Part shown: in pieces, positions 9,215 through 16,691 of the stretch | Numbering within the stretch: the stretch's first letter is position 1 | Layout: each line of letters begins with the position of its first letter | Source: VXPQ01 sp964608315 | Lineage (GTDB): Bacteria; Bacteroidota; Rhodothermia; Rhodothermales; VXPQ01 | DNA: 64,000 bases | NCBI GenBank assembly: GCA_964608315.1 | Contig: CAZSNF010000011.1 | Coordinates: 34,236-98,235 of the forward strand | Direction of reading: 5' to 3' | The notes under the pieces: model-generated | Told to the model about the DNA's origin: nothing | The model's input: the letters and a program-made list of their open reading frames with translations, nothing else | Databases searched by the model: none | Position numbers and translations under genes: made by a program

Positions 9215-9475
9215 TTAGGAACCTCTGATCAATTCTACTTCGCTCAGTGCTTCGCGTTCGCGCGTACAGTGACATTATGACGGCGTCGTTGCAATCAGCG
9301 GCATACGCTACGGATTCGGGCGCGGCGGACGCGAAGCGCCCTTCGGGAGGCCGCGAGGGACGCGCTGGCCGCGTCATTCCTCATTATGCGGGGCCTGCCG
9401 CATTGCTTCGTCATTCCTTGCCAGCGCGTCTCTCGCAGCCTCTGAACTTTGCAGAATTAATCAGAGGTTCCCTAA
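9215..9475. mobile_element. TTAAGG element, full copy (261 bp) between argB and argE'
   Basis: The ends are TTAGGAACCTCTGATCAATT and its near inverse AATTAATCAGAGGTTCCCTAA. The core hairpin arms GCGAGGGACGCGCTGGC (9353-9369) and GCCAGCGCGTCTCTCGC (9420-9436) pair with a single G-U. The minus-strand stop codon TAG of argB (9474-9472) lies inside the right terminal repeat. The element sits within a tight operon and must be transcribed with it. Confidence 0.85.
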
Positions 9476-10260
9476 TTCGTAAGTCGCGTACCTGTCGAGG
9501 GGGTCCGGACGCCTTCGGGGGACACGATGAACACCTGTGGAATCCCGGCTTGCAGGGCGGCGAATCCTGCGTCGATTTTTACGCGCATGCCGTCCGTAAT
9601 CCACCCTTCCCGTATGCCCCGGGCATGCTGTTCGGCGTCGAAGGAGGACAACAGGGAATCCGGGTCGTCCGCGTTGCGGCGAATGCCGCCGACCTCCGTG
9701 ACCAGCAGGTATTCGTCCGCCTGCAAGGCTTGCGCCAGCGCGCACGAGAAAGTGTCCGCGTTCACGTTGTACAATTGTCCTGCGCGGTCCACGCCGATCG
9801 GAGCGACGACCGGAACGTACCCCTTGTCCAGCAGTAGATCAAGCAGGTCCGTATCGACCGATGCGATATCGCCCACCCAGCCGAAGTCGATCGTTTCCCC
9901 GTCCATGTTCCAGGGCGGGCGTTTCGTAACGTATACCGTGGGACCGTCGGCGCCGGACAGCCCCACGGCCCGTACGCCGCGCCGCGCCGCATGGGCCGCA
10001 AGACGTCCGTTCAGTTCGCCGCGCAGGGTCCATTGCACGATGCGCAGGTCGGCGTTTGTGGTCACCCGGCGCCCATGCACCATGCGCGGGGCGTGGCCGA
10101 GCCATTCGGCGACTTCAGTGGCCCGCGCGCCGCCGCCGTGCGCGACCGCGACGCGCCCGCCGCCCGCGCGCTCGGCCACGGCGGTCCAAAGCGCATCGAG
10201 GGACGCCGCGCGCGCGACGGATGCGCCGCCCGCCTTGATCACTGTCGTCCTTGTCTGCAT
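9472..10260 (-). CDS. argB: Acetylglutamate kinase family protein
   Basis: ArgB phosphorylates N-acyl-glutamate, the second step of arginine synthesis. The 262-residue product has the amino-acid kinase opening TTVIKAGGASVA, the nucleotide/substrate loop VAVAHGGGARATEVAEWLG, VGLSGADGPT, and LYNVNADTFSCALAQAL with LLVTEVGGI. ATG 10260 is preferred over the GTG at 10272, which lies in a relic repeat end. The stop codon TAG falls within the adjacent repeat element (TTAGGG end), so the element defines the last two residues. It lies between argF' and the deacetylase gene. Confidence 0.9.
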   Translation of the reverse strand: MQTRTTVIKAGGASVARAASLDALWTAVAERAGGGRVAVAHGGGARATEVAEWLGHAPRMVHGRRVTTNADLRIVQWTLRGELNGRLAAHAARRGVRAVGLSGADGPTVYVTKRPPWNMDGETIDFGWVGDIASVDTDLLDLLLDKGYVPVVAPIGVDRAGQLYNVNADTFSCALAQALQADEYLLVTEVGGIRRNADDPDSLLSSFDAEQHARGIREGWITDGMRVKIDAGFAALQAGIPQVFIVSPEGVRTPSTGTRLTN

Positions 10261-10269
10261 GTCGTCAAG

Positions 10270-10305
10270 CACTGAGCGAAGTGGTTTTGATCAGAGTATC
10301 CTTAA
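10270..10305. repeat. Relic right end of the TTAAGG element between argF' and argB
   Basis: The sequence cactgagcgaagtggtt followed by TTGATCAGAGTATCCTTAA matches the terminal portion of full elements. The argF' stop codon TAA (10304-10302) is read from the terminal TTAAGG on the minus strand. Confidence 0.65.
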
Positions 10306-11294
10306 AGCCCCCAGGCGTATTCAAGAATCGCTTTTTGCGCGTGCAACCGAAATTCGGCCTGTTCGAGGTGAATGGCCCCCGGCCCGTCCAGCACGTCGTC
10401 TTCCACGACTACGTTGCGCCGCACCGGCAAACAATGCATGAAGCGCGCTTCGCGCGTTTTTTGCATCCATTCCGTCGTAACGCACCAGTCCCGCAGGTTT
10501 TCGCGTCGCGCTGCTTCCTGTTCCGGATCGGAATAGACCATCTGTCCGCTCCATGCCTTGGCGTAAACGACGTCCGCCCCGTCGAAGGCTTGCTCGCGGT
10601 TATCCGTTTCCTCGACCTGCGCGCCATAGGTGCGGGCCTTTTCCATGATTCCGTAATCCAGCGCATACTCGTCGGGCCGCGCGACGGTTACGCGCATGCC
10701 GGAGCGGGCCGCCATCAGCACGGCGGAATTGGGAACGGCCATGGGGAGGGCCCTGGGATGATACGTCCACGCCAGCACGAATTTCTTGCCGCGCGGATCG
10801 CCCAGCCGCCGCCGAATGACTGCGGCGTCTGCCAGCGCCTGGCAGGGATGGTAGAAAGCGGATTCGAGGTTCACGACCGGCACGGAGGAGGCCGCCGCGA
10901 TGGTGCGGATAAGCCGTTCGTCCCGATCCTTGTTGTAGCTTTTGAGCGAGGCGAAAAGCCGTACGCCCAGCGCGTCGTAATACCTCGACAGCACGCCGAT
11001 AGCCTCCCGGATATGTTCTGCTTCGGCGCCATCCATGACGCCGCCCTCCCTGAAGGCGAAACGCCAGGTGTCTTGCCCCGGACTGAGCACGGTCGAATAG
11101 GCCCCGAGTTGCGCCGCCGCCAGCTCCATGGACGTTCGGGTGCGCAGCGAAGGGTTAAAGAACATGAGCCCGATGCTGCGGCCCCGCGCGGCGTCGGTCC
11201 ATGTTCCGGCGTTTTCGTAATAATGCAAGGCCCGCTCCACCGCCGCGTTCCATACCGCGCGGCTGAGCGACTGCCAGTCGATCAGGTGTCTCAT
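10302..11294 (-). CDS. argF': N-acetyl- or N-succinyl-ornithine carbamoyltransferase (ArgF' type)
   Basis: This transcarbamylase transfers the carbamoyl group to an N-acylated ornithine, giving N-acyl-citrulline. The 330-residue product has the carbamoyl phosphate motif FFNPSLRTRTS (residues 45-55), the FYHPCQALAD region and, near the C terminus, MHCLPVRRNVVV. The Arg-Arg-Asn after HCLP distinguishes this class from ordinary ornithine transcarbamylase (HCLPA/R with a different tail). Which acyl group is used cannot be fixed by eye: the loop VMDGAEAEHIREA has Ala where, from memory, AOTCase has Glu and SOTCase has Pro. The start ATG 11294 lies 25 bases from the argD stop. Confidence 0.88.
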   Translation of the reverse strand: MRHLIDWQSLSRAVWNAAVERALHYYENAGTWTDAARGRSIGLMFFNPSLRTRTSMELAAAQLGAYSTVLSPGQDTWRFAFREGGVMDGAEAEHIREAIGVLSRYYDALGVRLFASLKSYNKDRDERLIRTIAAASSVPVVNLESAFYHPCQALADAAVIRRRLGDPRGKKFVLAWTYHPRALPMAVPNSAVLMAARSGMRVTVARPDEYALDYGIMEKARTYGAQVEETDNREQAFDGADVVYAKAWSGQMVYSDPEQEAARRENLRDWCVTTEWMQKTREARFMHCLPVRRNVVVEDDVLDGPGAIHLEQAEFRLHAQKAILEYAWGL

Positions 11295-11296
11295 AA

Positions 11297-11312
11297 TGAT
11301 CAGCGTATCCTG
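11297..11312. repeat. Short relic of the element end between argD and argF'
   Basis: TGATCAGCGTATCCTG matches the outer part of the element right end (TAATCAGAGTATCCTTA). It lies in the 25-base space between argD and argF'. Only 16 bases remain, so chance resemblance is possible, but the position within a gap agrees with the other copies. Confidence 0.4.
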
Positions 11313-11319
11313 TATTCGT

Positions 11320-12489
11320 TTACTGTTCGCGCAAGGCAGACGAAAGCGCTTCGCAAAACCTGTCCAGCGCGTCGAAAGGCGTGTTGATCGGGGGCATGAG
11401 CCGGATTACGTTCGGGTCGTCTGCGCCGCCCGTTACGACGCCTTGCGCCAGCAGCGCTGCGCGAACCGGAGCAGAGGGTCGATCAAGGACGACGCCGATG
11501 AGGCCGCCTCGCCCGCGCACCGCGCAATCCAGCGGCGCCAGGCCGTTGCGCACATGCTCGAACAGGCGGGATGCGCGCGGCATGAGGTTTTCTTTCACGA
11601 GGGTCTGGAGCGTCGCCTCTACGGCGGCCATGGCGATCATGCCGCCGCCGAACGTAGTCCCCTGATCTCCGGCCTTCACCTCGGAGGCCAGTTCGTCGGA
11701 CAGGAGGACGGCGCCTGCGGGCACGCCCGCCCCAAGGCTTTTGGCCAGCGAAATGCAATCCGGACGCATCCCGTATTGCTCGCTGATGGAGAAGGTCCCC
11801 GTACGTCCCACTCCGGTCTGCACCTCGTCGAAGAGCAGCAGGGCGCCATGCCGGTCGCAGAGCGCCCGCAACGCCCGGTAGTACGACGAGTCCGCCTCGA
11901 CCATGCCGGCCATACTCTGGATCGGTTCGAGAATGACTCCTGCAATATCGTCGTGTCTGGCGAAGGCCGCCTCTGCCGCGTCGGCGTCGCCGAACGGAAC
12001 GAAGGCGGTTTCGGCCAGCGCCCGCCGATACGGCGCCCGATATTTTTCTTGCCATGTGACCGCCAGACAGCCGAGCGTACGCCCGTGAAAGCCGCCCTCC
12101 ATGGCGAGAATCCGGGATCGTCCGGTATGTTTGCGCGCCAGTTTGAGGGCCGTTTCGTTGGCCTCCGCGCCCGAATTACACAAGAACGCATGCCGGAGTC
12201 CTTCGGGAGCAAGTTTCCCGAGGCGTTCGAGGGCGCGGGCCCGCGTATCGTTGTAGACGGTATTCGAATAAAAAAGGAGTCGTCCGGCCTGCTTCCGAAT
12301 GGCTTCCGCCACGCGGGGCGGGCTATGGCCAAGGAGCGCCACGCAGTGCCCTCCGTACAGGTCCAGGTATTTGCGCCCTTCGAGGTCCCATACGTAGCTT
12401 CCTTCGCCCCGCGCAAGCGCGAGGGGCATATGGGAGTACGTGGGAATCTGGTAGAGATTCTCAAGCGCGATAACGTCTTGCGTTGTCAT
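11320..12489 (-). CDS. argD: Acetylornithine aminotransferase family protein
   Basis: This PLP-dependent class III transaminase makes N-acylornithine from N-acylglutamate semialdehyde using glutamate. The 389-residue product contains LFYSNTVYN, FLCNSGAEANETALKLAR (PLP phosphate region), FHGRTLGCLAVT, LLFDEVQTGVGRTG with the PLP-binding Asp, and ISLAKSLGAGVPAGA with the Schiff-base Lys. ATG 12489 (MTTQDVIALE) was chosen; the frame runs 23 codons further upstream into the argC 3' region without homology. It lies 19 bases after argC. Confidence 0.94.
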   Translation of the reverse strand: MTTQDVIALENLYQIPTYSHMPLALARGEGSYVWDLEGRKYLDLYGGHCVALLGHSPPRVAEAIRKQAGRLLFYSNTVYNDTRARALERLGKLAPEGLRHAFLCNSGAEANETALKLARKHTGRSRILAMEGGFHGRTLGCLAVTWQEKYRAPYRRALAETAFVPFGDADAAEAAFARHDDIAGVILEPIQSMAGMVEADSSYYRALRALCDRHGALLLFDEVQTGVGRTGTFSISEQYGMRPDCISLAKSLGAGVPAGAVLLSDELASEVKAGDQGTTFGGGMIAMAAVEATLQTLVKENLMPRASRLFEHVRNGLAPLDCAVRGRGGLIGVVLDRPSAPVRAALLAQGVVTGGADDPNVIRLMPPINTPFDALDRFCEALSSALREQ

Positions 12490-12508
12490 GGCTATGCGCG
12501 TACGTTCG

Positions 12509-13537
12509 TCAGGATGCCCGCGGAGCGGGCAAAAGGCTCGCCGTTTCAGGCAAGCCAAGCAGCAGGTTGAGGTTCTGGACGGCTTGTCCCGCAGCGCCCT
12601 TGATCAGATTATCCTCTGCAAAACCGACCAGCAGGCGCCCGTCCCGGACCATCCACCCGACGTCGCAGAACGGGGAATGCGCGGCGAACCGAAGTTCCGG
12701 GAGCGCATTCGGATAACGCCGGACGAGCGGGCAGTCCGCATAGGCTGCCGCATACCATTCGTCTACGTCGGAGGCCGCGGCGCCCGGCGGCAGCGGAATG
12801 TCCGCCACGCCCCAGATTCCCCGGCTCCAGGGGCCGGAAACAGGCACGAAGCGAACCGTTGCCCGGGGCCCCAGAATCTGCTGTATTTCCGGAAGATGCT
12901 GATGGCGCAGCGCTTTGTAGGCCCGCGCATTCCCGTCCCGGGTCGGAAAGTGCGTGGTGGTTTTGGGCCGTACGCCCGAACCCGAAGCGCCGGTCCAGGC
13001 GGTAACAAAAGCGTCCATTCGGTCCATATGCTGCGCAGCCGGCCACAGCGCCAGGCTGACCCCGGTGGCGAAACATCCCGGATTCGCAATATGCCTGGTT
13101 TCGGGGGGATACGGGGCGCAAATCTCCGGGAGGCCGTAGGCGAAGGACGCGAGCAGGTCGGGCGCCGGATGTTCGAAATCATACCATGTTTCGTACAGGT
13201 CGGCCCGGTCGAGCCGAAAATCCGCGCTCAGGTCGATGAGTACGCCGTCGAAACCGTCTGCAAGCAAGGCGGCGGCGAGGCGGGCGCTTTGTCCATGCTC
13301 CGCCGCGATGAAGATAATGTCCGTATCTGCGGCGTCGAACGCATTCGGATCGCTGAAGAGCAGGTCCGTCTGGCCGCGCAGATGCGGATGCGCGCGCCAC
13401 AGCGGTTGCCCGGCGTACGACCGGCTGGTGGCCGCATGCAGTCGGGCGGCGGGGTGGGCGAGAAGCAGGCGGATCAATTCGCCGCCCGCGTATCCTGCGC
13501 CGTGAAGCAGCGCTGTCCGGTTGTGTTGGCTATTCAT
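12509..13537 (-). CDS. argC: N-acetyl-gamma-glutamyl-phosphate reductase
   Basis: ArgC reduces N-acylglutamyl phosphate to the semialdehyde with NADPH. The 342-residue product has the dinucleotide fold GAGYAGGELIRLL at the N terminus and the active-site NPGCFATG with Cys155. HFPTRDGNARAYKALRHQHLPEI and DNLIKGAAGQAVQNLNLLLG complete the pattern. The start ATG overlaps the argG stop by four bases (ATGA, 13534-13537), so the two are translationally coupled. Confidence 0.95.
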   Translation of the reverse strand: MNSQHNRTALLHGAGYAGGELIRLLLAHPAARLHAATSRSYAGQPLWRAHPHLRGQTDLLFSDPNAFDAADTDIIFIAAEHGQSARLAAALLADGFDGVLIDLSADFRLDRADLYETWYDFEHPAPDLLASFAYGLPEICAPYPPETRHIANPGCFATGVSLALWPAAQHMDRMDAFVTAWTGASGSGVRPKTTTHFPTRDGNARAYKALRHQHLPEIQQILGPRATVRFVPVSGPWSRGIWGVADIPLPPGAAASDVDEWYAAAYADCPLVRRYPNALPELRFAAHSPFCDVGWMVRDGRLLVGFAEDNLIKGAAGQAVQNLNLLLGLPETASLLPAPRAS

Positions 13538-14772
13538 ATCGGCAGGCCCTGGTCGGAAGATTTTTCAGGCGCATTTTCCGCCTGGCGCCGCGCTCTGTGC
13601 GCCAGCAGCGCCTGTACGCCGTAAATCTGCGTAAATCCTTCGGCGTCCCGTCCGTCCCACAAGGCGTTCGTTTCGCCATAGACCGCTACGTCCGGATCGA
13701 ACATGGACCAGGGACTTTCGCATCCCTGTATTTCGACGCATCCCTGTCGCGCCTTTGCCCGCACCGCGCCGGTGACCGCCTTTTGCGACGAATCGACGAG
13801 GGCCTCTATATCCCGCATGACCGGATCGAAATATTGCCCTTCGTGCAACATCTGCCCATAATAATCCGCCAGATGGTCTTTCTGGAAGCGCTGGCGGCTT
13901 GTCAGCACGATTTTTTCCAGTTCCCGGTGCGCCGGGAGCAGAATGGCCGGCGCGGGCGCCTCGAAGGCCACGCGCCCCTTGACCCCAAGAATCGTGTCTC
14001 CTACATGCATCCCTCTTCCCACGCCGTGCGCCGCTCCCTCGGCATTGAGGGTTTCGATCAGCGCGACCGGGTCCATGGACGATCCGTTCAGCGAGACGGG
14101 CAGACCCGCCTCGAATCCGATAACCCACTCTTGTCCCGCCTCGGGCGCGCGCGAAGGCGCTGCCGTGTCCGCCCATCCCTCTTCGGGCAGCGGGTCGGCG
14201 GGGGTAAGCGTTTCGCCTCCCCCTATCGTCGTGCCCCAGAGGCCCCGGTTGATGGACCATACCGTGGTTTTGCGGGGCACGTCGAAGCCGCGCTCCTGCA
14301 AAAAAGCGGTTGTTTGCCCGCGGTCCAGTCCAAGAGACCGGATGGGCGTCAAAATTTCCAGATCGTCCGCGAGGAGGCGCACGGCGACGTCGAAGCGAAC
14401 CTGATCGTTTCCCGCGCCGGTGGATCCGTGGGCAATGGCCCGCGCATCCGTTTCCCGCGCTGCTTGCACCGCCATGCGGGCCTGGGTTACCCGTTCCGGC
14501 CCTACGCACAGCGGATATACGCCGCCTCGCAGCACATTTCCCTTGATCAGGTAGCTCAGATGATCGTCGAAGAGGGTTTTCCGGGCGTCTATGAGGATAT
14601 GCCGGGCGGCGCCTAGCGCCCGGGCGCGCGCCTCGACGGCGTCCGCATCTTTTTCGGAAAGGCCGCCAGTGTTGACCGTAACCGTATAAACCGGTTCGCC
14701 AAAGGTCTCGGCGAGATACGGTACGCAAAAGGACGTGTCGAGGCCGCCGCTGAAAGCAAGGACTATGGCCAT
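13534..14772 (-). CDS. argG: Argininosuccinate synthase
   Basis: ArgG condenses citrulline with aspartate using ATP. The 412-residue product starts MAIVLAFSGGLDTSFCV with the PP-loop motif SGGLDTS (residues 8-14), followed by AIAHGSTGAGNDQVRFDV and the C-terminal catalytic core. ATG 14772 was chosen because the PP-loop begins a few residues later, as in the family; the frame stays open to 15006 across the leader terminator, which is unlikely to be translated as part of ArgG. It is the first gene of the arginine operon and sits 61 bases downstream of a terminator hairpin. Confidence 0.95.
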   Translation of the reverse strand: MAIVLAFSGGLDTSFCVPYLAETFGEPVYTVTVNTGGLSEKDADAVEARARALGAARHILIDARKTLFDDHLSYLIKGNVLRGGVYPLCVGPERVTQARMAVQAARETDARAIAHGSTGAGNDQVRFDVAVRLLADDLEILTPIRSLGLDRGQTTAFLQERGFDVPRKTTVWSINRGLWGTTIGGGETLTPADPLPEEGWADTAAPSRAPEAGQEWVIGFEAGLPVSLNGSSMDPVALIETLNAEGAAHGVGRGMHVGDTILGVKGRVAFEAPAPAILLPAHRELEKIVLTSRQRFQKDHLADYYGQMLHEGQYFDPVMRDIEALVDSSQKAVTGAVRAKARQGCVEIQGCESPWSMFDPDVAVYGETNALWDGRDAEGFTQIYGVQALLAHRARRQAENAPEKSSDQGLPI

Positions 14773-14833
14773 TTTATCAAAAGAAAAAGAAAAAGAGGGC
14801 AGGGTCGTATGGAGGCAGGGGGGCGCGCGGTAC

Positions 14834-14866
14834 AAAAAAAAGCGCTGATCCGGGTGAATCAGCGCT
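14834..14866 (-). terminator. Rho-independent terminator in the argG leader (putative attenuator)
   Basis: On the minus strand AGCGCTGAT (14866-14858) pairs perfectly with ATCAGCGCT (14849-14841) across an 8-base loop, and the stem is followed at once by a run of T (complement of A at 14834-14840). It lies 61 bases upstream of the argG ATG, between any upstream promoter and the operon, so it can only work as a premature terminator. The short reading frame at 14859-14906 ends inside its 5' arm. Confidence 0.65.
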
Positions 14867-14906
14867 GTACGAGCAATTTGGCCAGGGCAGTCCCTGCGAT
14901 TGTCAT
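14859..14906 (-). CDS. Putative 15-residue leader peptide of the arginine operon
   Basis: The frame reads MTIAGTALAKLLVQR and then TGA. The single Arg codon CGC is the last sense codon and, with the stop, lies inside the 5' arm of the leader terminator. A ribosome paused there would cover that arm and block terminator folding, which would allow read-through when charged tRNA-Arg is scarce. GGAGAAG lies upstream, with 12 bases between GGAG and the ATG. One Arg codon is weak compared with classical leader peptides, so this is an inference. Confidence 0.35.
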   Translation of the reverse strand: MTIAGTALAKLLVQR

Positions 14907-15023
14907 GGCGAAGCACTTCTCCACATGCAAAGAATGTCTCCTCGTCGCAGACGCAGCGGGGAGACGGCGAAACGGCTTCTGTCGGCGAGGGATGCAGGCA
15001 TGGCATTCTGTACGTGCTAAAGT

Positions 15024-15062
15024 GACGCGCTGAACGAAGCGGTTTTGATCAGAGTATCCTAA
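15024..15062. repeat. Relic element end in the argG-folD gap
   Basis: GACGCGCTGAACGAAGCGGT and then TTTTGATCAGAGTATCCTAA match the terminal 40 bases of the full elements. No left end is present. It lies upstream of the arginine leader, close to where the operon promoter should be. No confident promoter was recognised in 14907-15147. Confidence 0.6.
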
Positions 15063-15147
15063 AATGCAAGCAACGGGCGCAGGTTGATTCCGGGTGGTAC
15101 GCCTGTCAGGGGCATAACGTTTCCATTGGAAGGCTGCTCCGGGATTT

Positions 15148-16026
15148 CTACCGGTATGTTCCCTGCGCGGCGGTCAGCGTGTTCCGAAGCAACATGGCGA
15201 TGGTCATGGGACCTACGCCGCCGGGCACGGGCGTGATATGTCCGGCCTGCTCCAGTACGTCGTCGAAATCCACGTCTCCCGCGAGCCGGTAGCCCCGCGC
15301 CCGCGTCGGGTCGTCGACCCGGTTGATCCCCACATCGACGACCGCGGCGCCCGGCTTCACCATATTGCGGGTAACGAATCCGGCCCGGCCTATGGCGGCC
15401 ACCAGTATATCGGCCTGCCGCGCAATCTCTTCAAGGCGCTGCGTTCGACTGTGGCAGACCGTTACCGTGGCGTCCGTTCCGCGTTGCATCAGCAAGGCTG
15501 CGAGGGGTTTCCCCACGATATTCGACCGCCCGACGACGACGGCCCGTTTGCCGCGCAGCCCGATTCCGGCGCGGTAAAGCAGTTCCATGATCCCCGCCGG
15601 CGTGGCGGATACGAACGCCGGGTCTCCAATCAGCAGGCGTCCCACGTTTTCGGGATGAAATCCGTCCACGTCTTTCGCCGGGTCGATGGCGTGGAGGATT
15701 CGTTTTTCGGAAATATGCGCCGGGAGGGGCAATTGCACGAGTATTCCGTCGATCTCCTCGTCTGCGTTGAGCGTACGGATCAGATCGAGCAGCGCTTCTT
15801 CGGATATGTCGTCGCCGCGGAGCAGCGTTTCGCTTTCCACGCCCGCCTCGGCGGAAGCCTTGCGTTTGCCGCGTACGTAGGAGGCGGAGGCCGGATGGTT
15901 TCCAACCAGTACGACCGAAAGGCGCGGCGGGCGATGGCCTTGCGCAATCCAGTTCGAGACTTCTTCGCGGACTTCTTCGCGGACGGCTTGCGCTACGGCG
16001 CGTCCGTCTATGATTTTACCGGGCAT
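15148..16026 (-). CDS. folD: Bifunctional methylenetetrahydrofolate dehydrogenase/cyclohydrolase
   Basis: FolD interconverts 5,10-methylene-, methenyl- and 10-formyl-tetrahydrofolate for purine and fMet-tRNA synthesis. The 292-residue product contains SYVRGKRKASAEAGV with the catalytic Tyr-x3-Lys, GILVQLPLPAHI, PAKDVDGFHPENVGRLLIG, the NADP site VVVGRSNIVGKPLAALLM and the C-terminal PVPGGVGPMTIAMLL. ATG 16026 (MPGKIIDG) matches the usual start; 13 upstream codons in frame look unrelated. Monocistronic in this view. Confidence 0.95.
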   Translation of the reverse strand: MPGKIIDGRAVAQAVREEVREEVSNWIAQGHRPPRLSVVLVGNHPASASYVRGKRKASAEAGVESETLLRGDDISEEALLDLIRTLNADEEIDGILVQLPLPAHISEKRILHAIDPAKDVDGFHPENVGRLLIGDPAFVSATPAGIMELLYRAGIGLRGKRAVVVGRSNIVGKPLAALLMQRGTDATVTVCHSRTQRLEEIARQADILVAAIGRAGFVTRNMVKPGAAVVDVGINRVDDPTRARGYRLAGDVDFDDVLEQAGHITPVPGGVGPMTIAMLLRNTLTAAQGTYR

Positions 16027-16344
16027 CGCGTTGGATCGGCAAGGGTGAAAAGGAGAATGCTGCATGAGGAAATGTTACTGCGGAATCCCCTCTGCGGCGC
16101 AGAACCGGTTGAAAGATACGGACGGGAAGGGTGAGTGGGCGGAGACGTCCATGAAGTCGAGGTGAGATTTGGCGAGATGTTTTTCATGGACTATTCGGAT
16201 TACCGGTGCGTTTGCTCCAGCGCCGCCTCCGGGAGACCGCCTCCGGTTCTCTCGTTTTTATTCCCCGCAAAAAATTTTTTCGAGGATCCGGGAACCTTGC
16301 CGGATATCTCCTGTTTGAAGGCTCATGAAACGATGTTTCAGATA

Positions 16345-16496
16345 GCTCATCCAGAAGGGTGGAGGGTGCAGGCCCTTTGAAGCCCTGGCAACCGCCGCGT
16401 TCGGTCGGGACGTATCCGCCGAACGGGAAAGGTGCCAATTCCTGCCTCGCTTCGCGGCGCTGCAAGCGTCCCGGAAATGCGCGAGGAAAGATGAGC
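16345..16496 (+). promoter_or_regulatory. SAM-I (S-box) riboswitch aptamer
   Basis: The stretch has the conserved S-box order: GCTCAT starts P1, then CCAGAAGGGTGGAGGG, GGCCCTTTGAAGCCC with TGGCAACC, later AAGGTGCCAATTCCTG, and ATGAGC closes P1 (16345-16350 with 16491-16496). These are the core SAM-binding and kink-turn segments of the SAM-I family. It lies upstream of metY-metX-asd and is followed by a terminator, so SAM should switch transcription off. The region 16027-16344 before it holds the folD/riboswitch promoter area; no clear promoter was recognised there. Confidence 0.93.
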
Positions 16497-16527
16497 GGGA
16501 GAGATTCCCTGTCCGTCAAGGACGTTG

Positions 16528-16561
16528 CCTCTTCCGCCCGTCGGCGCGGAAGGGGTTTTTT
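16528..16561 (+). terminator. Expression-platform terminator of the SAM riboswitch
   Basis: CCTCTTCCGC (16528-16537) pairs with GCGGAAGGGG (16546-16555), with one G-U, across an 8-base loop, followed by six T (16556-16561). It lies 31 bases downstream of the aptamer and 130 bases before metY, the standard layout for SAM-induced termination. Confidence 0.85.
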
Positions 16562-16691
16562 ATGCCCCTTCTGACCGGCGAAGGCTGCCGCCGCAGCCTC
16601 CATCTCTTCGGGAAGAGCCTCTCGGCATCCATTCGACATCCAATGGGCAATCCAGCCCTGAGTCTCACCATAACATTATACGGGAAACATC

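Noticed and set aside
9195..9377. N-terminal extension of the M20 deacetylase frame
   Set aside because: These 61 codons are read from a repeat element; nearly the same peptide appears in other copies (for example 23564 and 26195), so it is noncoding repeat sequence.
12598..12617. Element-like end inside argC (TTGATCAGATTATCCTCTG)
   Set aside because: It encodes the conserved ArgC segment EDNLIKGAAGQ, so the resemblance is explained by protein conservation.
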